NCBI RefSeq assembly: GCF_051414135.1
Contig: NZ_JBLKOA010000005.1
Span: 62,001 to 126,000, forward strand
DNA length: 64,000 nucleotides
Direction: 5' to 3'
DNA from: Halovenus halobia
Lineage (GTDB): Archaea > Halobacteriota > Halobacteria > Halobacteriales > Haloarculaceae
The notes beneath the pieces are model-generated. The model worked only from the letters and a program-made list of their open reading frames with translations. It searched no databases and was not told the origin of the DNA. Below are positions 8,943 through 16,015 of the stretch, piece by piece. The translations under genes were made by a program, and so were the position numbers. The number at the start of each line of letters is the position of its first letter. Position 1 is the first letter of the stretch.

Positions 8943-10451
8943 CTAATCGTCCGCTGGGGCAGCGTCTGGGCGGTACTCTTCGCTGATCGATTTCCACTTG
9001 TCGGTGCGGAACCGCCAGTAGTTGATCGTCGCCGGCACCGCGGTTTCGGCGAGGAAGGCGAGATACAGTCCCCACAGTCCGAGCGGAGCGATGGAAATTG
9101 CTGGTGTACTCACGCCCACGACCGGAACCGTCACTGCCCCAACCGACAGCCCAGCAGCGCCGAGATACGCGAGCGGAATCGAGACACAGAACATCCCGAG
9201 AAACTGGCTGATGAAGGTGACTCGTGTGTCGCCGCTGGCGTCAAGCGGCCCTGCAGACGCGCCTGACACTCCCTGGAAGATGATGGCGAAACACGCCGCG
9301 TAGACGAGGTTAACCGCAATCGGTATCTCGGGACTCGTGGGGTCACTCGCGAACAGGACGACAATCTGGTTGGCAAAGAGTGCAACCAGGATTGCCGAGA
9401 CAGCGTAGGTTGCGACGGCAAAGCGAATGATATCGCGGCCGTAGGCCTCGGCCTCGCGTTCGTTGTTCTGTCCGAGTGCCTGGCCAACGAGACTGGATGA
9501 GGCCAGCCCGAATCCCCATCCGGGCGTGTTCATCACGCCCCAGATACGTCGGGCGATGACCCACGCAGCGACCGTGTTCGCCCCGAAGATGTCGAGGATG
9601 CCGAGCATCGGGAACTGGAAGGTCGTCCAGACGAGATTGCGCAGGCCGACAGGCGTCCCGATGGTCACAATATTCCGAACCATCTCCGGTTCAACCCACC
9701 GGCCCAGCGGCGAGATTTGTACTGGCATCGTGCCGATGACCGGCAGCCACCCCACTGTGAGTCCCACCGCGAACGTCGCGGTGACGACCACATTCGAGAG
9801 CACAGTTCCAAGCGCCGCGCCGGCGACACCCCAGCCGAGTCCGAAGATGAAGACAGCGTTGAGGAAGATGTTGATCAGCGCGCCGCTGCCTCGCAGTTGC
9901 ATTGCAGTGTAGGCGTCATCAGCACCAACGAGGGTCCGCGAACCGACGAGATTCAACCCTGCGAAGGGGATGCCCAGTGCGACAATCCGAAGGTAGGTCG
10001 TTCCCTGCTGGATGGCGGCCTCGTTGCTTGAGAGCACCGAGATGAACGCTTCAGGTCTGGTGTAGAAGGCTACCGACAGCGGCAGCGTGAGCACGACAGC
10101 CAACAGCGTACTCGACCGGACGGCCCGGCCCAGTTCCGTCCAGGACTCCGCGCCGTAGCGCTGTGAGACCATCGCAATCGTCCCGCCGGCAACGCCGCCG
10201 CCGACCGAGAAGGCGAGTCCCCAGAAGGGGCTCGCGAACCCGACACCGGCAACCGCGGTGGTGCCGACGGCGACACCGACCATCGCCACGTCGACAGCGT
10301 TTTTCGACATCCGGGCGATGCCGGTAAGCACACGCGGCCACGCGAGTTCAGCCGTCTTGATGGCTCGCTCGCGGTCGATCAGGCCGAGTCTGGCCAGTCC
10401 CAGCCCTATCCAGCTAATGAGCAACCGGACGGGGTTGGGGACTGATTTCAC
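8943..10451 (-). CDS. MATE family efflux protein
   Basis: A 502-residue multi-pass membrane protein with two MatE halves. Characteristic segments include NAVDVAMVGVAVGTTAVAGV, GGTIAMVSQRYGAE, and the second-half AAWVIARRIWGVMN. The family exports cationic drugs or metabolites using Na+ or H+ gradients. Its ATG overlaps the stop of the upstream tetR (shared ATGA, 10448-10451), so the two are translationally coupled and the TetR protein most probably controls this pump. Convergent with the histidine kinase, 11 bp apart. Confidence 0.92.
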   Translation of the reverse strand: MKSVPNPVRLLISWIGLGLARLGLIDRERAIKTAELAWPRVLTGIARMSKNAVDVAMVGVAVGTTAVAGVGFASPFWGLAFSVGGGVAGGTIAMVSQRYGAESWTELGRAVRSSTLLAVVLTLPLSVAFYTRPEAFISVLSSNEAAIQQGTTYLRIVALGIPFAGLNLVGSRTLVGADDAYTAMQLRGSGALINIFLNAVFIFGLGWGVAGAALGTVLSNVVVTATFAVGLTVGWLPVIGTMPVQISPLGRWVEPEMVRNIVTIGTPVGLRNLVWTTFQFPMLGILDIFGANTVAAWVIARRIWGVMNTPGWGFGLASSSLVGQALGQNNEREAEAYGRDIIRFAVATYAVSAILVALFANQIVVLFASDPTSPEIPIAVNLVYAACFAIIFQGVSGASAGPLDASGDTRVTFISQFLGMFCVSIPLAYLGAAGLSVGAVTVPVVGVSTPAISIAPLGLWGLYLAFLAETAVPATINYWRFRTDKWKSISEEYRPDAAPADD

Positions 10452-11086
10452 TCGTCTCTGTCTAGGTCTGCCAGCACTGCGTCGAGGTCGGGAAGTTCGA
10501 CTCCGTCCACGAGGATCGGTTCGACAATCTGCTCGAGAGCCTCTTCGACGACAACCCGGGTGTAGGTCTCGTTGGCCTCGCCGAGCGTTATCTGTCGGGT
10601 CCGCGCGCCGTCAAGCATCGCGACGAGCATCGCTGCCGTTCGCTCCGGGTCGACGTCCGCGAAGACTCCGTCTTCGATTCCGTCGGCAATGATCTCTGCG
10701 GCCGTGGTCCGGAGTGTCTCGTCGCTCCGAACGAGTTGCTCACGGATTCGCTCGTTGAACGGTCCCTGTGAGCGCATCTCCAGCAGCGCGAGGTGGAACT
10801 GCTCGCGGCCAGTGTCTTCAGGTGTGAAGACGAATCGTGCGAGAAACTCGACGATGCGCTCGGTTGGTGGCGCCTCCTTGCGACAGGCCATCCGCTCCTC
10901 GTAATCGCTGATGAGGCCGTCCAGAAAGGCGACCAGCAAGTCCTCCTTCGTGTCGTAATGATAGTGGAGTAGCGACTTGCTTTTCTCATTCTCGTCGGCG
11001 ATATCCTGCATCGTCAACTCGGCGTAGCCGTACTTGCGGAGGGCCTGGTCGACGGCGTCCATGATTGCCTCGTCGGCCTCACTCAT
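10448..11086 (-). CDS. TetR/AcrR family transcriptional repressor
   Basis: A 212-residue regulator. The N-terminal helix-turn-helix (residues ~8-55) has the family pattern ALRKYGYAELTMQDIADENEKSKSLLHYHYDTKEDLLVAFLD. The remaining ~150 residues form the helical ligand-binding and dimer domain with a TetR_C-type ending. A perfect 20-bp palindrome (11086-11105) touches its start codon, and a TATA box lies a further 6 bp upstream, a layout expected for autorepression. Downstream it is coupled to a MATE pump and upstream it follows an MFS exporter, so it probably governs drug-efflux genes. Confidence 0.93.
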   Translation of the reverse strand: MSEADEAIMDAVDQALRKYGYAELTMQDIADENEKSKSLLHYHYDTKEDLLVAFLDGLISDYEERMACRKEAPPTERIVEFLARFVFTPEDTGREQFHLALLEMRSQGPFNERIREQLVRSDETLRTTAAEIIADGIEDGVFADVDPERTAAMLVAMLDGARTRQITLGEANETYTRVVVEEALEQIVEPILVDGVELPDLDAVLADLDRDE

Positions 11087-11105
11087 TGACTGACTAGTCA
11101 GTCAA
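11086..11105. promoter_or_regulatory. Perfect 20-bp palindrome, probable TetR operator
   Basis: TTGACTGACTAGTCAGTCAA is identical to its reverse complement at all 20 positions. Its left-most base is the A of the minus-strand ATG of tetR. It occupies the interval between the TATA box and the start codon, where bound repressor would block transcription. TGACTGACTAGTCAGTCA-type operators are typical of TetR-family proteins. Confidence 0.8.
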
Positions 11106-11110
11106 CGCGG

Positions 11111-11117
11111 AATAAAT
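11111..11117 (-). promoter_or_regulatory. TATA box of tetR
   Basis: ATTTATT on the minus strand, about 25 nt before the tetR ATG, inside the 46-bp gap after the MFS gene. This fits a leaderless transcript and gives tetR-MATE its own promoter. Confidence 0.55.
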
Positions 11118-11132
11118 GTGTTTCGAGACCGG

Positions 11133-12398
11133 TTAGTCGTCCGCGCTCGCCGTCCGACCCGGCGTGCGGACTTCCTCGACCTGTGTGATGACCAGTCCCG
11201 TCCCGACGGCGGCCAGTCCTGCGGCGAGCGTAAACGGGACGTGAAAGCCGAAACTGACCAGAAAACCCGACAACAGCGGGCCTGCTGCGACGCCGAAACC
11301 AAAGGCCATCGTCAACACCGACAGCGTCGTTCCCGACCCAGCGTCGGAGGCGAGGTCACCGGCGAGTGCAAGCGACGGGGCAAAGACCATCGCGCCGGCA
11401 ACGCCCTGTGCGAACCGCGCGCCGAACATCACCCACGAGTCGAGCACCACTCCCTGGACGGCCGTCGTCGGCACGAGCAACGCCATCCCGATGACGATGA
11501 ACCGCCGGCGACCGTAGAAGTCTGTTGCTCGGCCGATCGGGGCCTGCAGGAGAATCTGTGCGAGGACGAAGGCAGCAAACTGCAGGCCAAACATTGTCGG
11601 TCCCTGGTCGAGACGCCGGTTGACGATATCTCCGAGCGTCGCAAAGATAGCGATTCCAATCGCCATGAAAAACGAGATGACGCCGAGGGTGAACACCGGG
11701 TCGAGGACGTGTTTACCCGTCGGGTCCAGCACGGCGATGCTGGTCGACTGACTATCGTCTCCAGTCGGTTCGATGTCCGGGTCGTCGATGAGAATCGTCA
11801 CGAGGACGAACGCGAGCGTCGCGGTGAAGGCCGCAAAATAGAACGCGGCGTCGAAGCCGCTGAGCTGGCCGACCACCGGGAGGTTGTACGGGCCGGCCGC
11901 AACGACACCCCCGGCAGCGATTGGGCCGACGCCAAAGCCGACCAGCCGGAAGGTGTTGTAGGTCCCCATATTCCCGCCGCGGTTGTCCTCCGTCGCGAGG
12001 TCGTTGACCAGTGCGACTGTCGTCGGGATGATGAACGCACCGGCGATACCCTGCAACACGCGCAGGCCAATCAACTGCCAGTAGGCGGTGACAAAGGAGT
12101 AGGAGAAACTCGCACAGGCCAGAATCGACAGGCCAAACAGAACGAAAATTTTCCGGCGCCCAGTCCGGTCCGAGAGCCGCCCGGTAAACGGTTGCAGTGG
12201 GCTGTTGACGAGGCCAAACAGCGAGAGCACGACGCCGGTCAGCGCCACCTCGGTCAGCCCGAAGGTACCACCGTTGACGAAGTCACTCGCGATAAACAGC
12301 GGCAGGACGACGATGAGAAAGGAGTTGCCCACCGACTCGGACATCCGCGCCAGCGCGAGCGCAATGACCTGCGGGTTGACACCGAACAGCGTTCTCAT
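11133..12398 (-). CDS. Major facilitator superfamily exporter
   Basis: A 421-residue protein with about 12 hydrophobic segments. The loop 2-3 motif GRLSDRTGRRK and its second-half equivalent GRATDFYGRRR mark the major facilitator superfamily. The motif-C-like stretch GLRVLQGIAGAFIIPTTVALVNDL is seen in drug:H+ antiporters. A hydrophilic, acidic central loop (DDPDIEPTGDDS) separates the halves. It lies between a MATE gene and tetR, all on one strand, so a multidrug export role is likely. The large open frame on the opposite strand is a GC-codon shadow. Confidence 0.92.
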   Translation of the reverse strand: MRTLFGVNPQVIALALARMSESVGNSFLIVVLPLFIASDFVNGGTFGLTEVALTGVVLSLFGLVNSPLQPFTGRLSDRTGRRKIFVLFGLSILACASFSYSFVTAYWQLIGLRVLQGIAGAFIIPTTVALVNDLATEDNRGGNMGTYNTFRLVGFGVGPIAAGGVVAAGPYNLPVVGQLSGFDAAFYFAAFTATLAFVLVTILIDDPDIEPTGDDSQSTSIAVLDPTGKHVLDPVFTLGVISFFMAIGIAIFATLGDIVNRRLDQGPTMFGLQFAAFVLAQILLQAPIGRATDFYGRRRFIVIGMALLVPTTAVQGVVLDSWVMFGARFAQGVAGAMVFAPSLALAGDLASDAGSGTTLSVLTMAFGFGVAAGPLLSGFLVSFGFHVPFTLAAGLAAVGTGLVITQVEEVRTPGRTASADD

Positions 12399-12476
12399 AG
12401 ACGCTGTGACACCTCTGGCCGTCTCATTATCCAGCGTAGGGTGGCAATCCCTTAGATAGTTCTGGTCCCGGCTCGC

Positions 12477-13973
12477 TCAGTCGTCCTCCTCCTTTGGCTG
12501 TGGCCCGGCTTCGACGCTCATCTCTTCGATTTCGTCTCCGGTTCCAACTTCCTCGACTGCTGGCTCGGACTCGTCGATGACTCCGTCGGTCCAGTTCCCA
12601 CGACGGAACCAGAGAACAGCCATGATGAACGTCAGCGTGGCACCGACGGAGAAGGCAAGCCAGACGCCCAGGACGCCGATGTCGAGTCCCTCGACGGCAA
12701 CTGCTGTTCCCGGAATCGCAATCGTCGAGAATGCAAGCGCGATAGCCACAGGAATCCGAAACACCCACCGCGCCAGAAAGGACAGTCCCATTGCGACTTT
12801 GGTCTGGCCAGCGCCCCGGAATCCGCCCTGAATAACCATCGTCCCGCCGAACAGCGCCCAGAATGGCGCGACGACGTAGAGAAAAGTCCTCCCCTCGGCG
12901 ATGACCGCGGGGTCGTCGACGAAGATGCCCATCATGAACTCTGGGAGCAACACACAGAGGCCACCGGCAGCGAACAGTAGCCCCATCGTTCCGGCGGTCC
13001 CGACCCAGACGACCCTCCCTGCTCTGTCGGGTGTTTCCGCCCCGAGATTCTGGCCGACACCCGTCGCTGCTGCCTGTCCGACGGCCCCCGCGACTGACCA
13101 CGACACAGACATCAGTCGAAGTCCAATTCCGTAGGCAGCGATGGCGGCCGTCCCGAACGGAGTGACGAAGGCGGCCATCGTCACGGCTGCAAAACTCCGC
13201 GCCCAGCCGTCGATTGTTGCCGGATAGCCGACTGAGAGGAGTTTTTTGAGCAGCGTCGGATTCGGGACCAGGTCACGGATTCGCAACCGGACGCCGAAGC
13301 CACCCTGCAGCAGGAGCCCAACACCGGCACCGGCAGCGAGCGCCCGCGAGAGGAAGGTTGCCCACGCCGCGCCGCGGGTTCCCATCGCCGGGACTGGCCC
13401 CCACCCGAGGATGAATATCGGGTCGATAACGACGTTCAGTCCCGCAGAGATGACGACCAACCACATTGCCGTTTTCGTGTCCCCGGCCCCCTGTAGCGAG
13501 GCCCGGAACGCAAAGAACAGGAAGGTCAGCGGCAGCGCAAAGAAGATAACCTCGATGTACGCAAGCGACTGGGTAAACACCGCTCCCTCCGCGCCAATCA
13601 GCGCGAGAATCTGTCGGCGGAACGTCCACCCAAGCGTCGCTAACCCTGCCGAGACGGCAAGCGCAATCAGAATTGTCTGCCCGACAACCCGGTCAGCCTG
13701 TCGGTCGTCGTCAGCACCGACGTACTGTGACACGAGCGCGATGGTCGAGGCGGTCACACCCATTGCCGTTGAAACGAACAGCCACGTCAGCGGAAACATG
13801 AGCGAGACAGCGGCGACTGCGTCGGAACTCACTCGCCCAACCCAGAACATATCCGCGAGATTGTACACCGTCTGGAGGAGATTGCCAAGTACCAGCGGCC
13901 ACGCCAGAGAGACCATCTTCGGGGCGATGGCCCCGGTCGTCATATCGACTCGTTTCCGCTCGGTTTCTGGCAC
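12477..13973 (-). CDS. MATE family efflux protein (NorM/DinF-like)
   Basis: A 498-residue multi-pass protein that differs from the MATE at 8943. It has the classic openings LAWPLVLGNLLQTVYNLADMF, VSQYVGADDDRQAD and FRASLQGAGDTKTAM, the last repeated in the second half as IQGGFRGAGQTKVAM. The C-terminal ~35 residues are an acidic cytoplasmic tail. The start may instead be the internal ATG 30 nt downstream. It is transcribed in the same direction as the MFS, tetR and second MATE genes. The 78-bp gap to the MFS gene suggests either one transcript or two closely spaced units. Confidence 0.92.
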   Translation of the reverse strand: MPETERKRVDMTTGAIAPKMVSLAWPLVLGNLLQTVYNLADMFWVGRVSSDAVAAVSLMFPLTWLFVSTAMGVTASTIALVSQYVGADDDRQADRVVGQTILIALAVSAGLATLGWTFRRQILALIGAEGAVFTQSLAYIEVIFFALPLTFLFFAFRASLQGAGDTKTAMWLVVISAGLNVVIDPIFILGWGPVPAMGTRGAAWATFLSRALAAGAGVGLLLQGGFGVRLRIRDLVPNPTLLKKLLSVGYPATIDGWARSFAAVTMAAFVTPFGTAAIAAYGIGLRLMSVSWSVAGAVGQAAATGVGQNLGAETPDRAGRVVWVGTAGTMGLLFAAGGLCVLLPEFMMGIFVDDPAVIAEGRTFLYVVAPFWALFGGTMVIQGGFRGAGQTKVAMGLSFLARWVFRIPVAIALAFSTIAIPGTAVAVEGLDIGVLGVWLAFSVGATLTFIMAVLWFRRGNWTDGVIDESEPAVEEVGTGDEIEEMSVEAGPQPKEEDD

Positions 13974-14013
13974 TGCCGACAGATTAGGCGTCCGAGCCCA
14001 TCAAACCGACGCC

Positions 14014-14220
14014 TCAGTCCTCGCTACGGACTTCGTCGACGATGCCACTGGCGTCGAATCGCTTCTCTGCGATGACTGCTCCGAGCAGGGCACCGGTTGC
14101 GCCACCCGTGCTCGCGGGACTGCGCCCAACCAGTCCGCCCAGTGCCGCACCGACCGCGGCGCCAACCGCTGCGTACCGTGCTCGTAGTAGTGCCCGTTTG
14201 AGTCGTGCTTTTGTTTTCAT
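14014..14220 (-). CDS. Small glycine-zipper membrane protein
   Basis: A 68-residue protein with a basic N terminus (MKTKARLKRALLRAR) followed by an Ala/Gly-rich hydrophobic stretch with GxxxG spacing (GAAVGAALGGLVG, GGATGALLGAVIAE). This is the pattern of glycine-zipper membrane peptides. A clear TATA box at 14246-14254 lies 26-34 nt upstream of the ATG, which supports a real leaderless gene. The function is unknown. Immediately upstream is the structured palindromic element, so the gene's promoter is close to that element's border. Confidence 0.65.
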   Translation of the reverse strand: MKTKARLKRALLRARYAAVGAAVGAALGGLVGRSPASTGGATGALLGAVIAEKRFDASGIVDEVRSED

Positions 14221-14245
14221 AACAGCGCTACACTTCTCAGCTAGC

Positions 14246-14254
14246 GTATAAAAC
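14246..14254 (-). promoter_or_regulatory. TATA box of the 68-residue gene
   Basis: GTTTTATAC on the minus strand, about 30 nt upstream of the ATG at 14220. Position and sequence match a haloarchaeal promoter for a leaderless transcript. Confidence 0.55.
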
Positions 14255-14268
14255 AGTTGGGCACGGAA

Positions 14269-14666
14269 CGGCGGTGGTGTTTAGTTAAGCGACAACAGGT
14301 TTCAAGAACCAGAAAGCCCCCGCCCGCTTGCCTGTCCGGGACTTGCTGCGCTCCTCGTTTCACTGCGGTGCTTGCTGCGTCCGGGACAGAGCAAGCGGAC
14401 GGCCCCTTTCAGTCCCACCCGTGGTGGCCTGTGTCACAAGCCACAGGGAGGGACTGAAAGGGGCGACACTCTCGACGAACCCGGCCGAAGTAAGCACGCG
14501 ACCACAGGGAGCGCGCACAGCGAGGTCGTTCGAGAGAGCTTCGCTCTCTCGTGATGACGAAAGACGGCTCTGCCGTCTTTCGAACCACCCGGGAGTCGAG
14601 AGTGTCGGGGCTTTCTGGTTGTTCCAGGCAAGACACCACCAAATCCTCCTAAAGTAAACACCGCCG
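14269..14666. repeat. Composite multi-stem palindromic element, no gene
   Basis: About 400 bp filled by nested inverted repeats. The core is bounded by AACCAGAAAGCCCC (14307-14320) and its exact complement (14607-14620). Inside are a 14-bp perfect pair CCCCTTTCAGTCCC/14450-14463 (first arm 14403-14416), a 12-bp pair GACACTCTCGAC/14595-14606 (first arm 14465-14476), a 9-bp hairpin with TTC loop (14531-14551), an 11-bp hairpin with TCT loop (14558-14582) and an imperfect CGCTTGC stem (14325-14397). Outside the core, CGGCGGTG..TTTA (14269-14283) pairs with 14655-14666, and GGTGGTGT (14273-14280) with 14633-14640. Open frames here are short and read through the hairpins, so they are not genes. 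It may be a non-autonomous mobile element or a structured RNA. Confidence 0.75.
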
Positions 14667-14707
14667 GAACGGCCGACCGCAACGCTCTCAACCATTCGCG
14701 TCGAACG

Positions 14708-15718
14708 ATGTGTATGCGACGGCGGACGCTGCTGACCGCGATTGGCGCCGGGGCCGCCACGGCTGGCTGTCTCGGGCTTGCTCCCACGAGCAGCGAACAT
14801 CCCCTCGCCGGCGAGACACAGTCGGTCCAAGTTCGGGCCGACAGCACCAGCCCCCACGACCTCGACGCACTCGCCGAAGCAGCGCTCTCTTTCTGGGAGG
14901 AACACAGCGAGCAGTACGCCGGCTTTCCCGTCGAATTCGAGGGTAACAACGACGAACCGGATATCGTCATCGCCTACAGCGACAGTCCCGCCGGCTGTGA
15001 GAACGTCCCCAACTACAGTTCCCAAGTACTCGGCTGTGCACCCGTACTCGACGGTGGCTCGGTCCAGCGCCGTCCAATCACCGCCCGCGTCGTCGCCGCT
15101 TCCCGACCACCCGGCGCAATCCGCGTAACCACGCAACACGAGATTGGCCACATTCTCGGACTCCGCCACAACGACGCGCCAGCCAACGTCATGTCGAACC
15201 GCCCAGCGGACCGCATTCCCGAGTACGCTCGCCGTGTCGACGTCTGGGAGACCGTCCGCGATATCCACGACCGTGCCAGCGAGGCCACGCCCATTCTGAA
15301 TTACGGAATCGGACTCTACAACGACGGCGAATACGAGGCTGCAGCGCTGGCGCTCGAGATAGCTGCGACGGACCTGCAGGCGTTCGTTACCCGTCTCGAC
15401 GCCGCGTCGGAAGAAATCGACATCCTCGAAGCCACCGTCGACGTGGAGACCGTCGCCTTCGAGACGCTTCGGGAACTGTTCGACAGATTGCGGCGTCGAC
15501 TCGTCGTGGCTGTGGGGCTGGCAACTGCGCTGGCGGCCAGTGCTCGCGCCGATGGCCAAACACGGCAGTCGGAACTCGATTCGGCCATCGAGTACACGGA
15601 GACATTCAACAGCACCGAGGTGATTCAGCTGCGGGACGTTGCTGTTGCTCTCGGACTCGTTCGGGCGTTCGACGCGGAACAACCAGTTATCGAATCGCCC
15701 GAGACGCCCACAGCATAG
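14708..15718 (+). CDS. Lipoprotein with matrixin-type zinc protease motif
   Basis: A 336-residue exported protein. The N terminus has a twin-arginine-like RRR followed by a hydrophobic stretch and lipobox TAGC (Cys ~21). The ATG six bases downstream is an equally good start. Residues 144-154 read HEIGHILGLRH, an exact HExxHxxGxxH metzincin zinc site, and VMSNR at 161-165 could supply the Met-turn. This is the arrangement of matrixin/archaemetzincin-type proteases acting outside the membrane. The C-terminal ~150 residues are helical with a weakly hydrophobic segment (VVAVGLATALAASA) of unknown role. It is convergent with the next gene, with no gap between stops. Confidence 0.8.
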   Translation: MCMRRRTLLTAIGAGAATAGCLGLAPTSSEHPLAGETQSVQVRADSTSPHDLDALAEAALSFWEEHSEQYAGFPVEFEGNNDEPDIVIAYSDSPAGCENVPNYSSQVLGCAPVLDGGSVQRRPITARVVAASRPPGAIRVTTQHEIGHILGLRHNDAPANVMSNRPADRIPEYARRVDVWETVRDIHDRASEATPILNYGIGLYNDGEYEAAALALEIAATDLQAFVTRLDAASEEIDILEATVDVETVAFETLRELFDRLRRRLVVAVGLATALAASARADGQTRQSELDSAIEYTETFNSTEVIQLRDVAVALGLVRAFDAEQPVIESPETPTA

Positions 15719-15964
15719 CTAGCCCCGGTACCGGAAGGACACGACGGTGTTGATTTCGTCGTTTGCGGTCGACTCCGTCGTGACATTGAACCCGAGTACG
15801 TCGTCCTCGTCGATTGCCTCGTAGGTGATCTCTCGGAGCTTTTCGCCGCTGGCCTCTGGGTCCCGGACCGCAATTTCGATTCGCTTGCGGTTAGTCGTGA
15901 CATCTTCGACATCGTAGCCTGCCTGCTCGAAGGCCTCCCGTAGCGTCGTCTTCAGTTCCTGCAT
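15719..15964 (-). CDS. Conserved haloarchaeal hypothetical protein
   Basis: An 81-residue acidic protein from ATG 15964; a GTG at 15973 is an alternative. It begins MQELKTTLREAFEQAGYDVEDV and ends in alternating beta-strand-like sequence (NTVVSFRYRG). There is no membrane segment, metal motif or signal. The alpha-beta-beta pattern suggests a small folded domain, but I do not recognise the family. Its stop abuts that of the lipoprotein protease. Confidence 0.6.
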   Translation of the reverse strand: MQELKTTLREAFEQAGYDVEDVTTNRKRIEIAVRDPEASGEKLREITYEAIDEDDVLGFNVTTESTANDEINTVVSFRYRG

Positions 15965-16015
15965 ACTCGTCACTTGGAGTGTGCGATATAAAAAACACGA
16001 CGGCTGCGTGGGCGA

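Noticed and set aside
11118..12455. 445-codon plus-strand frame opposite the MFS gene
   Set aside because: Arg/Gly/Asp-rich sequence without domains, lying over a clear MFS protein; shadow frame.
14403..14463. Resemblance of GGGACTGAAAGG to haloarchaeal CRISPR repeat ends
   Set aside because: The two copies are inverted, not direct, with no regular spacer array and no cas genes anywhere in the window.
14360..15682. 440-codon minus-strand frame over the lipoprotein protease and the palindromic element
   Set aside because: Reads through hairpins and opposite a protein with signal, lipobox and zinc site; no protein-like features of its own.
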